From: Streptomyces mangrovi | Lineage (GTDB): Bacteria > Actinomycetota > Actinomycetes > Streptomycetales > Streptomycetaceae | Direction: 5' to 3' | Length of the DNA stretch: 64,000 nt | Assembly (NCBI RefSeq): GCF_900114215.1 | Contig: NZ_FOSG01000016.1 | Coordinates: 1 to 64,000, forward strand | In this document: positions 26,627 through 35,640 of the stretch, in pieces | Position numbering within the stretch: the stretch's first letter is position 1 | How the letters are laid out: each line of letters starts with the position of its first letter | Program-made: the position numbers and the translations under genes | The notes under the pieces: model-generated | What the model was told of the DNA's origin: nothing | Databases searched by the model: none | The model's input: only the letters and a program-made list of their open reading frames with translations

Positions 26627-28051
26627 TCAGCGCCGCAGGGTCAGGACACCCGGCCGCCACGGCAGCCGGTTGTAGTCGCCGCCCGCGCGCGGGTCCTTGC
26701 CCTGGTAGAGGAACTGCAGGTTGCAGGGGTCGATGGTCATGGTCTGGTCAGGGTTGTCGCGGACCAGGTCACCGTGGCTGATGTCGTTGGTCCAGGTGGC
26801 GCCGCTGTTGGCCTTGCCCGCGAAGGGGTTGCTCTCACTGGCGGCCTGCGGGGTCCACGAGCCGCTCAGGCTGGAGGCCGTGAAGGACCGGAAGTAGCGC
26901 CCGTTCGCGCCCATCGCCTCGACGATCATGAGGTACTGGTTCTGGCCCTTGACCTTGTAGACCTGTACGCCCTCGAACAGGTTGGCCTTCGTGTCGCTCA
27001 TGATCGTCGTGTACGACGAGCCGAAGTTGCCCGGGAAGTTCCCGAGCGGCATGCTCGCCCGGTAGATCTTGCCGTTGTCACCGGCGAAGAACAGGTACAT
27101 GTTCCGGTCGTCGGCGATCAGGGTCTGGTCGATCGGGCCGGTGTCGGAGCCGGAGATGCTCCCGGTGAACAGCGGCTGCGGGGAGGACCAGCCGTTGGGG
27201 TCGGTGGGGTCGCTCGACGTGCGGTAGATGAAGGGCCACGCACCCCACTGGTACGCCAGCACCCAGATGTTCCTGGGCGCGAAGTAGAACAGCGTGGGCG
27301 CCACCGCGGCCTGGTTCATCCCCCTCTGGCCCGCCGACGCCATGTCCGACCAGTTGGTGAAGGGGCTGAACATCATCGAGCCGTACGACGATCCCGAGGC
27401 GCTCGTCGCGTAGACCAGGTTCCTGCCGTTGTGCTTGACGGCGGTGAAGTCCTTCACCGCGTCCCACCCGTGCGCCGGCTGCGCCAGCACACCGGTCGAC
27501 GTCCAGCGGTACGTCGAGGGGAGGGAGCACACTCCGTCCGTCGGCGGCGTCTCGGACAGGCCCGTCCACTTCTGGTTGCCGCCGCCGTTGCACGTCCAGA
27601 TCTGCACCGCCGTGCCGTTGGCCGTCCCCGCGCCCGCGGCCTCCAGGCACAGCCCGGACTCCACACCGACGATCGTGCCGTCGGAGTTCACCCGCCACCG
27701 CTGGTTCGCGCCGCCGGAACAGGCCCAGATCTGCACCCGGGTACCGGCCTCGGTGGCGTGGTCCGGAACATCCAGGCACTTGTCGCCGTATACGGTCAGC
27801 TGGTTGTCGTCCGTCAGCGTCCACTGCTGGTTGCTCCCGCCCCAGCAGTCGTAGATCTGCAGTTGCGTGCCGTCGGCCTGTTCGCCGCCCAGCACGTCGA
27901 GACACCGGTTCGAGGCGACACCGCGTAAGGCGCCGCTGTCGGCCGCCTGGGCCGAGGGGGCGACGAGCATCGCCGCCAGCGCGGCCAGGGCCGCGGCCGC
28001 GGCGGCGAGCGCCGCGGATGGATGCCTGCGGATGGAACTTCCTCTGCGCAT
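26627..28051 (-). CDS. Secreted GH62 alpha-L-arabinofuranosidase with ricin-type CBM13
   Basis: A 474-aa exported enzyme that removes arabinose side chains from arabinoxylan. A signal peptide ends near APSAQA-A (about 37). Residues 40-165 are a ricin B-type trefoil carbohydrate-binding module with three QxW repeats (SNQQWTL, ANQRWRV, GNQKWTG). The catalytic GH62 five-bladed propeller fills the remainder: YRWTSTGVLAQPAHGWDAVKDFTAVKHNG with the first acid, TGPIDQTLIADDRNMYLFFAGDNG, and ANLFEGVQVYKVKGQNQYLMIVEAMG. ATG 28051. A TGTTCG-N6-CGAACA dyad about 300 bp upstream is a possible regulator site. Confidence 0.96.
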   Translation of the reverse strand: MRRGSSIRRHPSAALAAAAAALAALAAMLVAPSAQAADSGALRGVASNRCLDVLGGEQADGTQLQIYDCWGGSNQQWTLTDDNQLTVYGDKCLDVPDHATEAGTRVQIWACSGGANQRWRVNSDGTIVGVESGLCLEAAGAGTANGTAVQIWTCNGGGNQKWTGLSETPPTDGVCSLPSTYRWTSTGVLAQPAHGWDAVKDFTAVKHNGRNLVYATSASGSSYGSMMFSPFTNWSDMASAGQRGMNQAAVAPTLFYFAPRNIWVLAYQWGAWPFIYRTSSDPTDPNGWSSPQPLFTGSISGSDTGPIDQTLIADDRNMYLFFAGDNGKIYRASMPLGNFPGNFGSSYTTIMSDTKANLFEGVQVYKVKGQNQYLMIVEAMGANGRYFRSFTASSLSGSWTPQAASESNPFAGKANSGATWTNDISHGDLVRDNPDQTMTIDPCNLQFLYQGKDPRAGGDYNRLPWRPGVLTLRR

Positions 28052-28630
28052 GGGGACTTTCCCAACCTTGAGTGGGCGGTTCCGGCCGGCCTCCTCCCGT
28101 GCTCAGTCGGAGGTCGTCCGGACTGTCGGTGTGGTGCGGTGTGGTGCGGTCTGCGAGCACCGCGGCAGACCGCTCGTGGCCTCCCGGTCCTCCGCGGCCT
28201 TCGAAAGACCAGTGGTGGTAGCCGACCCGTGAGCACGGGAGAAAAGTTGATGAAGCCATGACATACGCATACGGCAGGCTCCTTGCGGCTCGGCGTTCGT
28301 GGGGGGCGACCCGGAGACGCCCCGCTGCGAGCCGGAGCGACCCCAAATGTTCGTGATATCGAACAACGGTCGAAGTGTCGAGCAACCTGAATGATAGGGA
28401 ACCGGTGGACGACGTCAATACCTCTCGCACGCACCGCTGAAGACACCGAAACACCCCCTGGCGCCCGCGGGTGCTCGCCCGGAGTCAGGGCGATGACGCC
28501 CACTTCGCGCCGGGTGCGGGCCACGGGTCAGGGTGGTGACGAGGCGGCGGGGACGCAGGATGTCCTGCTCACGCCGGATGCGGCTGGAGGGCTCCGTGCG
28601 GAGGACCGGACGTCGCCCGCGAACACGTGA
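28052..28630. other. Long leader/intergenic region upstream of GH62
   Basis: About 580 bp without a convincing gene. It holds the dyad at 28348-28365 and lower local GC near 28230-28390, where the GH62 promoter should lie. An 87-codon minus-strand frame here has no family signal and I did not call it. Confidence 0.6.
28348..28365. promoter_or_regulatory. Dyad operator candidate upstream of GH62
   Basis: TGTTCG-TGATAT-CGAACA, perfect 6-bp arms around a 6-bp A/T-rich spacer. The symmetry suits a LacI- or ROK-type sugar regulator. The regulator cannot be named from sequence. Confidence 0.5.
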
Positions 28631-29438
28631 TCAGTGGTGACCCCAGAACTGGTGGCGCCGGAAAACGTCCATGCGCCAGTGCATCTCGAGGGAAGCGGTC
28701 GGTACGCGTTCCCTGCCCAGGCTGTGGCGGATGTGCTGGTAGAGGCCGTGCGGTGACAGCTCCGCACCGGCGACCAGCTCGGACAGCAGCGGCTCCGTTC
28801 ACGGGAGTGTCGCCATCGGCCACCACGAGGATCTCTCCCTGACCATCCGGATGGAGGTAGGGCAGTTCCCCGCCCAGCCGACGACACAGACCTCCCCAGG
28901 TGATCGTGGTTCTGGTACGTGCCACGTCCTGAAGGACGGTGCGTACCCGGTCGGTGAGAGGACGAAGGATGTCCATGGGCGACCGAGCGGTCACCCGGTC
29001 CCCGCCCACGGCGGAGACCGGGCTGTCGCCCGGGAAGCCGACGGTGCCGTTCCCCTCCGCCCGCGGTCGGCGCCGGAAATTTCCACGCCAGCGTCCCAGT
29101 GTTTCCCTCTCCGCCTCCGGCAAGGGAGAGGGGAGGAAGAGACGTATTCGGTCGGCCTCCGCGAGGGCGGAAGCGACTTCGGGCGTGGACACTGTGCCCC
29201 GGCTGGTTCCAAAGTCGTGGAGGATGGCCCGAACGGCCCGCAGCGAGGGATCCACCGAGGGCTTCGGTTCCTGATCGCGTACCCACTGTTTGAAGTCACG
29301 CATCAGGCCAGTGACCGCCTCACGACCATGGGGCGAGAGCCACAGGGCGTAGACGGGTTCCATGTCGCCGCGGACCATGTCGATGGCCATGACGGACAAC
29401 ACGTCCGTACGCGAAGACGTACACGGTGAGCGCTGCAT
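28631..29438 (-). CDS. Hypothetical protein with a -1/+1 frameshift near its 3' end
   Basis: Two abutting frames encode one coherent product. From ATG 29438 (MQRSPCTSS; the conserved-looking part begins MEPVYALWLSPHGREAV) the frame runs to GELPYLHPDGQGEILVVADGDTPV. It then loses sense, while the next frame continues TEPLLSELVAGAELSPHGLY ... MHWRMDVFRRHQFWGHH with a stop at 28631. Removing one T in the plus-strand GTTCACGG at about 28797-28800 (minus strand GTGAACGG) restores one frame of about 268 codons. Uncorrected, the first frame runs on to 28569. I do not recognise the family. It may be a real pseudogene or a sequencing error. Confidence 0.7.
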
Positions 29439-29771
29439 CAACCCCGTTCACACCGAACCCTCCGATTCAGCCGCCCCGGGACTGTCCGTCCCGCTGGCCA
29501 GTCTCCGAACGGGCTCCTGACGGGCCGACCCAACATGAGCGGAGAAAACGTGGATCACATCTACGGGACGATTCCCTCTGGCCGGGTCAGCAGCGACGTC
29601 CGAGAGATGGGCGGCCCATCCGAGACGATGAAGGTGATCGGAACGGAGATCAGCGCAACGGGACCCGGCCGCACGACCAGGCGTTAGTGTTGCGGCCCAC
29701 GGGACATCCGTCGACGGCCGTGCTGGTCACCGGGTCACCGTGTCGAAACGTCAGCGAGGGGGGAACTCGCC
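29439..29771. other. Intergenic region, divergent promoters expected
   Basis: About 330 bp between the frameshifted gene and the TerB/EcsC gene. No gene or clear motif seen apart from GAGGGGGGAA just before the ATG at 29772, a strong ribosome binding site. Confidence 0.55.
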
Positions 29772-30887
29772 ATGATCGAAGATCCGATCGACGCCGCCGA
29801 CGGCGACGACGAGGCCGACCGGAAGGTCGTCGAACAGGAGCGGGCCGAACTCAGGGAGTTCATCAAGGGGCTGAGCACGGACGACATCAAGTCGGGCGAC
29901 TGGTTCGCCAAACTCAGCGCCGAGGCCATGCGCTCCTACGCCGCCAAGGTCGACTGGCAGTACTTCCAGGAGCGGTACGCGGGCGTACCCGCGGATGCCG
30001 TCATCGACCAGCGGATCAAGATGGCGGCCCGGTACGCCGCGCTCGAAGGCGGACTCTCCGCCGGGGCCTACACGGCGACCGTCGTCGCCACCCTCGGGAG
30101 CCTCGGCGGTGCCTCCGCAGCGACCGTCCCGGCCGCCGTCGCGACCATGATGGTCGACGTCGCGTTCGTCACCCGGCTCCAGCTCCGCCTGGCCTACGAC
30201 ATCGCGGTCCTCTACCGGATCTCGCTCGACCTGTCCGACCCCGAAGACATGTGGAAACTCATTCGCGTGGCCTTCACGGTCAAGAGCGGGGAAGCGGCCC
30301 GAGAAGGCGTGGCCAAGGCGGTCCCGGCCATCGTCCGACCGTTGATCAAGCGCTTCTACTCCGGAGATGTACTCACCGCCGCGAAGGCGCTCCCGGTCGT
30401 CGGGAAGTACCTCCTGCAGAAGAACGTCATCAAGATCGGTATTCCCCTGATCGGCGTCCCCCTCGCGGTGGTGCTGAACCGCTACACGACGCTGCTCGCC
30501 GGGCGGCACGCGCAGGCCGTCTTCCGGAATGAGGCGCGGGTGATCGAACTCGCCGGGAAGCTGAGCGAGCGGAGCCGGCACCCGCAGCTGATGCTGTGGG
30601 TCGCGTGGCTCGTCATCATGGCGGACAAGAAGATCACCGATGACGAGGCCCTGCTGATGCGGCATCTGGTGAGGCTGTTCCGGGAGCGGCATCAGACGGT
30701 CGACGAACGGCTCGCCCACCTTGTCGACATCGACCCCGCCGAGGTGTGGGAGCGCATGGACGCCGAGCCGGGGGATCTGAGCGACGTACTCGACGCGGCC
30801 GACCGGGTGGCCGCTGTGGACGGTGACGTCAACAAGTCCGAGAAAGCTGTCATATCCGAGCTCCGGGATCGCTGCGGCCGAGTCTGA
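29772..30887 (+). CDS. EcsC-like / TerB-like domain protein
   Basis: A 371-aa protein. The middle part (VIDQRIKMAARYAALEGGLSAGAYTATVV ... VDVAFVTRLQLRLAYDIAVLYRISLDLSDPEDMWKLIRVAF, about 78-170) resembles EcsC-family proteins with amphipathic or membrane-associated helices. The C-terminal 95 residues (LMLWVAWLVIMADKKITDDEALLMRHLVRLF ... LDAADRVAAVDGDVNKSEKAVISEL) match the TerB fold with its acidic repeat (ADKKITDDE and AVDGDVNKSE), which is thought to bind metal. TerB domains are components of Ter stress systems. Its position beside TerD-like and TerY-type genes supports that grouping. Confidence 0.82.
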   Translation: MIEDPIDAADGDDEADRKVVEQERAELREFIKGLSTDDIKSGDWFAKLSAEAMRSYAAKVDWQYFQERYAGVPADAVIDQRIKMAARYAALEGGLSAGAYTATVVATLGSLGGASAATVPAAVATMMVDVAFVTRLQLRLAYDIAVLYRISLDLSDPEDMWKLIRVAFTVKSGEAAREGVAKAVPAIVRPLIKRFYSGDVLTAAKALPVVGKYLLQKNVIKIGIPLIGVPLAVVLNRYTTLLAGRHAQAVFRNEARVIELAGKLSERSRHPQLMLWVAWLVIMADKKITDDEALLMRHLVRLFRERHQTVDERLAHLVDIDPAEVWERMDAEPGDLSDVLDAADRVAAVDGDVNKSEKAVISELRDRCGRV

Positions 30888-30966
30888 CGCCGTCGGTTCA
30901 AAGGGCCGGGCTCCGTTGTCAGCGGCCCGGCCCCGTACGGACCACCGACCCTCCGCTGGCTCGCCG

Positions 30967-32958
30967 TCAGCCGCCGGCGGTGCTCCGGGCCGCCGCGACA
31001 CTGGCCCGCCACTCCGGTGCGTCCGGCTCCTCGTGGAACTCCAGAAGATGCTGGCCGGCGTAGCGGGCGAGGGCGTCGCGAACCTGGGCCGGGGCGACGT
31101 GGAAGAACTCGCGGCGGGCGTTGACCCGGTTGACCCGCCGGTCCTCGAACTCCCGGTGCAGTGCGCGCTCCAGCCCGACGGCGTCGTCGCTGTAGATCAG
31201 CGCGTGCACGTCGAAGCGGAACGGCACGGAGGCATCGCCGAGTTCGTTGACGCGGTCCATGGGGTCGAGGCGGCGGGTGAGGCCGATCTTGACCATGGAC
31301 TCGCCGAAGGCGCCGATGTTGGAGATGACGTACACGTACCCCGCCCGGCGGTTCGCCTCGCGGCGGTCGATGACCTCCTCCTCCGCGTCGATCTCGCCGA
31401 GCTTCCGCTCCAGTTCCGCGATCTGGGCGGCTTCCGCCTGACCAGCGGAGCGGGCCCGGCCCAGGGCCAGGACGAGGCGGTTGCGCTCCTTGTCGAGCCG
31501 GGCGCGCTCGCGGGCGATCTCCCGCTCCAGGCGCTCCTCCTCGCGCTGTCGCTCCCGCTCCTCGCGGCGGCGTTCCTTCTCCTCCTCGACCTTGGCGAGG
31601 TGGTCGGCGGTCAGTTCCAGTTCACGCACCCGCAGCCGGTGGTACTCGTCGGTCACCCGGATCTGCATGGTCCTGCCCAGCCGTGCGATGGTCTCCCGGG
31701 ACTTCGCCAGCCGGTCGACGAGCGAGGCCAGGCGGTGCGGCTTCATCCCCCGCACGGCGGCGTCGGCCTCAGCGTTGTAGGCGCGCAGCATCAGCTTGGA
31801 GAAGTCGCGCACCATGCGGCGCCCCTCGGCGGCGGAGCCGTTGACAGTCCACTCGGTGACTCCGACGACCGCCCGCCCGTTCTTGGTGAGCGTCTTGTAC
31901 CGGTCCTTGATGCGGGCGAGTTCGGCCTTGTACGCGACGGCGTCCGCGAGCGGGTGGCGGTACTCGTAGATGCCGGCCTCCTGCAGCAGAGCCACGTCGT
32001 CGGTGACGACCAGGCCGCTTCTGGCCGCCGCCAGCCGGCGCTCGGCCTCCTGGGCCTGGACCTGCATGTCGTGCAGCATCTGCCGGGTGCCGTGGAGTTC
32101 CCGCTCGGCACGTTCGGCGGCCGCCTCCACCTTCACGTCGAGGACGGCGTCGAGGCGCTGGACCTCGGCCTGCTGCTCGGCGTGGGTGCGGCGCAGACGC
32201 TCGGTCTCCTGCGCCAGACGGGCCGCGTCGGCACCGGCGAATGCGGTCAACTCGGCCATCAGGCGGTGGTTCTCCGCCCGCAGCGCCTCGGTGTCGGCGG
32301 TCCGAGCGCGCAGTTCCTCTCCCAGCCGGGCCACTTCGGCCTCCGCCTCCTTACGGCGGCGGCCGAAGAGACCTCCGCCGCCGGAGGGCTGCGGCGGCTG
32401 CTGCGGTGCGGGGGCGGCCGGGGTGGGTGACGCGAACGGCGCGGGATCGGAGGCGGGGGCATTGAAGGGGCTCCCGGCGCCGGGAGCCGGCCCGGGGAAC
32501 TGCTGTCCGGGAAGCGGCTGCCCGGGGAGTGGGTGTCCGGGGACGGGTTGAGCGCCGGGGCCGGTGTGCTGCGCGTACCACTGGCGCCACTGCTGCAGGC
32601 GGTCGGCGAGGTTCTGGCCGTCCCGCTTGTCCATGTTCCTGAACTCCACCGCCCATCCGGCGACGTACAGGGTGAGGGCCCCCTGGGTCAGTCCGCCCGC
32701 CCAGCGCAGGTCGGCGATCTCGGCGAGGGCGTGTGAGACGAGTCGCTGGCCGACCCAACCCTGCGCCCGGAACAGCACACGGCGGTCAGTGAGGGCGAGC
32801 ACCCCCATGACGCCGTCGTGGTGTGCGACGGCGAGGGCCTGCACGGTCTCATCGGGCGTCAGCACCTCGGGGAGGCTCTTCACGGAGCCCTTGACCGGGA
32901 ACCAGAGGCCCTTGATCGCGGCTGCCGCCGCGTCCACGTCGGGCCGGGAGGACTGCAT
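30967..32958 (-). CDS. PH-like / coiled-coil / DUF4041 / T5orf172 GIY-YIG nuclease protein
   Basis: A 663-aa protein. Residues 10-120 look like a bacterial PH domain (ALTDRRVLFRAQGWVGQRLVSHALAEIADLRWAGG). A Pro/Gly linker follows (about 130-195). A long coiled coil (195-330) leads into DUF4041 (YKTLTKNGRAVVGVTEWTVNGSAAEGRRMVRDFSKLMLRAYNAEAD) and a second very charged coiled coil (EEEKERRREERERQREEERLERE). The end is a T5orf172-type GIY-YIG module (GYVYVISNIGAFGESMVKIGLTRRLDPMDRVNELGDASVPFRFDVHALIYSDDAVGLERALHREFEDRRVN). This architecture is known from phages and defence-rich islands. ATG 32958 was preferred to an in-frame TTG 6 nt upstream. Confidence 0.88.
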   Translation of the reverse strand: MQSSRPDVDAAAAAIKGLWFPVKGSVKSLPEVLTPDETVQALAVAHHDGVMGVLALTDRRVLFRAQGWVGQRLVSHALAEIADLRWAGGLTQGALTLYVAGWAVEFRNMDKRDGQNLADRLQQWRQWYAQHTGPGAQPVPGHPLPGQPLPGQQFPGPAPGAGSPFNAPASDPAPFASPTPAAPAPQQPPQPSGGGGLFGRRRKEAEAEVARLGEELRARTADTEALRAENHRLMAELTAFAGADAARLAQETERLRRTHAEQQAEVQRLDAVLDVKVEAAAERAERELHGTRQMLHDMQVQAQEAERRLAAARSGLVVTDDVALLQEAGIYEYRHPLADAVAYKAELARIKDRYKTLTKNGRAVVGVTEWTVNGSAAEGRRMVRDFSKLMLRAYNAEADAAVRGMKPHRLASLVDRLAKSRETIARLGRTMQIRVTDEYHRLRVRELELTADHLAKVEEEKERRREERERQREEERLEREIARERARLDKERNRLVLALGRARSAGQAEAAQIAELERKLGEIDAEEEVIDRREANRRAGYVYVISNIGAFGESMVKIGLTRRLDPMDRVNELGDASVPFRFDVHALIYSDDAVGLERALHREFEDRRVNRVNARREFFHVAPAQVRDALARYAGQHLLEFHEEPDAPEWRASVAAARSTAGG

Positions 32959-33340
32959 GGACAAAGGAGTGGGTCGCTTTCTCTCGGTCGTCGTCGTGCC
33001 GACCCCGGTCGGACGGGCTGTCGCCGGCTGTCGGTGGGAACGCGGAGCGTGCGGGTGCGGAATCCGAAGAGGGGTGGGCCTGCGGGCGATGCGACCATCG
33101 CCTTATGAGTCATCGCGAGTCTCTGGTGATCAGAGCTCACCACGCCCTACACCCTCATCGACGCCAATCATAGAACACTCGTTGACGCAGTTCACAAGGA
33201 ATGCCATGCTCATCGCGAGCGGCACCGCACGACATGGACACCTTGAGCACAGGGGTTATGACATGAGGCACCTTGGGCGCAGAGGCGTGCATATGGCCCG
33301 ACCAGGGGCGAAGACGGCACCGGGCATGGAGCACCCCGCC
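32959..33340. other. Intergenic region, likely promoter of the DUF4041 gene
   Basis: About 380 bp between the TerD-like stop and the DUF4041 start, all on the minus strand. Somewhat lower GC near 33160-33260. No gene or clear repeat seen. Confidence 0.5.
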
Positions 33341-34003
33341 TCACAGGGCGGGCTTCACTCCGGGCACCCAGTCGAATCCGAAGCCGTACGCCTGGTCGAT
33401 CAGTTGCTGGTTCGACGCCCACGGCTGCGCGGTGAACCACCGCGCCTCACGCCGGAGTCCGAGGCCGTCCCGCTCCGGCGCCATCGAGGCGATCGCGCAG
33501 GCGGTAGATCCGGCCGGGGAGTCGTCGAGGTGGATGCGCCATGTGCCGCTCGGCGCGCTCACGGTGACGACCCCTCCCAGCGCGCGGAAGTCGACCGCAC
33601 CCGCATAGAGGTACACGTAGACCAGGAGCCGGGTGAACCGATGCCGATACTCAAGGCTGACGCGGAGGGTCTCCCCGCCGGAGGCCGCGCCGGTGCGATC
33701 ATCCTGATCGAGACTGACATAGGGCCAGGAGGTGAGACTCCCGAACTGGGCGCCGAGGGGCTGCACCGCGGTACCCGTTCCGTCACTGGTGAGGACCATG
33801 CAGCCCAGGTCGAGGTCGGCCTCGGCGGCGGCCGACCAGTTGAGGTTCACCTGGAGGGCGCCTCGCCCCGCGACCCTCGCGTGCGGCGCCCGCTCCGTGA
33901 GGTCCACCAGTCGTTTCGGCTGCTCCGGCACCCTCTCCCGAGCCTCGGTCCGCTCCCCCGTTCCCAGACGGATGACTCCCCGTCGGCGACCGTCCCCACT
34001 CAC
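33341..34003 (-). CDS. TerD-like domain protein
   Basis: A 220-aa protein. The pattern VDLTERAPHARVAGRGALQVNLNWSAAAEADLDLGCMVLTSDGTGTAVQPLGAQFGSLTSWPYVSLDQDDRTG ... TLRVSLEYRHRFTRLLVYVYLYAGAVDF is the TerD beta-sandwich, including acidic residues (ADLDLGCM, DQDDRTG) near the positions that bind calcium in TerD proteins. It lacks the usual N-terminal leader of stand-alone TerD and has a 25-residue C-terminal addition. GTG 34003 with GAGGAT upstream. It is divergent from the kinase-phosphatase-vWA operon and may respond to the same signal. Confidence 0.85.
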   Translation of the reverse strand: MSGDGRRRGVIRLGTGERTEARERVPEQPKRLVDLTERAPHARVAGRGALQVNLNWSAAAEADLDLGCMVLTSDGTGTAVQPLGAQFGSLTSWPYVSLDQDDRTGAASGGETLRVSLEYRHRFTRLLVYVYLYAGAVDFRALGGVVTVSAPSGTWRIHLDDSPAGSTACAIASMAPERDGLGLRREARWFTAQPWASNQQLIDQAYGFGFDWVPGVKPAL

Positions 34004-34082
34004 AGCACATCCTCATAGTTCGGCATCAATGATCACATTCCACATCGTTCTGATACATCATCAGGTATGACGTACTATTGCA

Positions 34083-34119
34083 TGAACGGTGAAGAGAGCG
34101 TGTAATCATTCACCGTTCA
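34083..34119. promoter_or_regulatory. 11-bp perfect inverted repeat between TerD-like gene and TerY-P operon
   Basis: TGAACGGTGAA (34083-34093) and TTCACCGTTCA (34109-34119) are perfect complements with 15 bp between them. They lie 94 bp before the operon start and 80 bp before the divergent TerD-like GTG. The spacing of two helical turns between centres suits an operator for a dimeric regulator; an RNA hairpin in the leader is the alternative. Confidence 0.6.
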
Positions 34120-34212
34120 ACCATGCGCTGGGGCACATGCGACGCTTCACGCCTCGCGCCCACCGCATGCGGATTCGCACGACAGCCCGGGAACGCCGGG
34201 CAGGGGTGAGGA

Positions 34213-35640
34213 ATGTCCGTGGGGGGACGACCCGACAAGCAGGTGACGGCGCATCACCTCAAGGACGCAGCGCGGGATCCCGCGCTCGCGCCACGCGCCG
34301 AAGAACTGCTCGCACTGGCGGAGGCACTCGAATCCGCCGACGCCGACGCGCTCGATCCATGGGCCGATCTCGACCTGGCGGAGCACTTCGCCCGGCCGGA
34401 GAGCATCGCCAAGCCCGCGGCAGACGACCGCGGCACACGGTTCGACGCCACGCTGGACTGGGTCCTGGGGGCCCTGGTCTTCCTGCCCCTGCTCTTCACC
34501 TGGGCCGGCCTGTGGAAGGCGACCAGCGCCTACGAGGCGCTGGTAGGCGCCGATCCCGAGGCCGCGAGCCGGCCCTTCCTGCAACTGTGGCAGTCCGGCT
34601 TCCAGGGGCATCTGGACGAGGTGTTCCGGTTCGGCCACGTCGCCGTGGGCGGATGCCTGTCCCTGATGATGCTGTTCGCGCTCACGGCGGTGCACGGCTA
34701 CCGGCGCACGCATGCCGAGTGCCGCGAGGAACAGGCGCAGCGGCACACCCGCGCGACCCTCGCCCGGCTGGTGCCGGTCCTCACCCGTGCGCAACTCTGC
34801 CTCAACGAGCACCGGTTCGCCTCGCCCCAGCGGTTCGCGGCGGAGCTCAACTCGGCGGCCGGCCGGATCCAGCGCATGCACACCAAGGCCATCACCACCC
34901 AGGAGCAGCTCACCCGGGCCGCCGAACTGGTGGGCAGGGCCATGGAGGAGGCCGGGCAGCGCCTGGCCCAGGCGGAGACGTACGTACGCCCGCTCGAGGA
35001 CGCGGCGGCCCGGTTCGAGGAGACCGTGCGCGACAGCAGCACCGCGATCCGGACGGCCGTACAGGACCTGGACGAACCGCTGTCGCGGGCGGGCGACCGG
35101 CTGACGGACGCGGTCAACGGGCAGAGCGGCGTACTGGACAAGGCCCTGGACGAACTGCGGGCGACCGGGGACGGCATGCGCGACGTCCTCACCCGCACGA
35201 CGGACCGGCTGGAGACGGCGGTCACCGGCAACAGCGACAGCATCCGCGGCGCGCTGTCGGACACCGCTCAGCGCGTCGAGGACTCCCTGACGGTACTGGC
35301 CGCCTCGCAGCGCGGGTTCACCACCGGTATCGAGGTGGTCGCCGATCTCAACGGCAGGCTCATCAACGATCTCGGCACGGTGGCCGAACGGACCGGTGAG
35401 GCGGCGGAGGCCTCCCGTGAGGCCGTACTGGACATCGACGCCCGCAGCAGGGCCCTGCACGAGGCGGCGGACCGCTTCGCCTCCGTCGCCGACGCACTGG
35501 AGCGCGCGGTCCGCGAGGCCGAGACGGCCCGGGCCGGGGCCGAGACCGCGCAGGCCGAGGCCGAGGCCGCCCGGGTGCGCGCGGAGGAGGCGCTGCGGCG
35601 GCTCGAGGAGTCACGTGCCGAGAGCGAGCCTGCGCGGTGA
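34213..35640 (+). CDS. Two-TM protein with long helical tail (ZorA/MotA-like candidate)
   Basis: A 475-aa membrane protein. Two hydrophobic helices lie at about residues 82-102 (DWVLGALVFLPLLFTWAGLW) and 140-160 (GHVAVGGCLSLMMLFALTAV), followed by some 300 residues of nearly continuous amphipathic helix with heptad character, ending in an Ala/Glu/Arg coiled coil (ETARAGAETAQAEAEAARVRAEEALRRLEE). TM helices plus a long cytoplasmic coil recall ZorA. The order big-coil protein then small one-TM protein is also that of zorA-zorB and motA-motB. There is no direct sequence signature, so this is an analogy. ATG 34213 with GTGAGGA. It overlaps the next gene by 4 nt. Confidence 0.85.
   Translation: MSVGGRPDKQVTAHHLKDAARDPALAPRAEELLALAEALESADADALDPWADLDLAEHFARPESIAKPAADDRGTRFDATLDWVLGALVFLPLLFTWAGLWKATSAYEALVGADPEAASRPFLQLWQSGFQGHLDEVFRFGHVAVGGCLSLMMLFALTAVHGYRRTHAECREEQAQRHTRATLARLVPVLTRAQLCLNEHRFASPQRFAAELNSAAGRIQRMHTKAITTQEQLTRAAELVGRAMEEAGQRLAQAETYVRPLEDAAARFEETVRDSSTAIRTAVQDLDEPLSRAGDRLTDAVNGQSGVLDKALDELRATGDGMRDVLTRTTDRLETAVTGNSDSIRGALSDTAQRVEDSLTVLAASQRGFTTGIEVVADLNGRLINDLGTVAERTGEAAEASREAVLDIDARSRALHEAADRFASVADALERAVREAETARAGAETAQAEAEAARVRAEEALRRLEESRAESEPAR

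Noticed and set aside
28103..28366. 87-codon minus-strand frame upstream of GH62
   Set aside because: No family resemblance, no ribosome site and mixed composition; lies in the expected promoter region.
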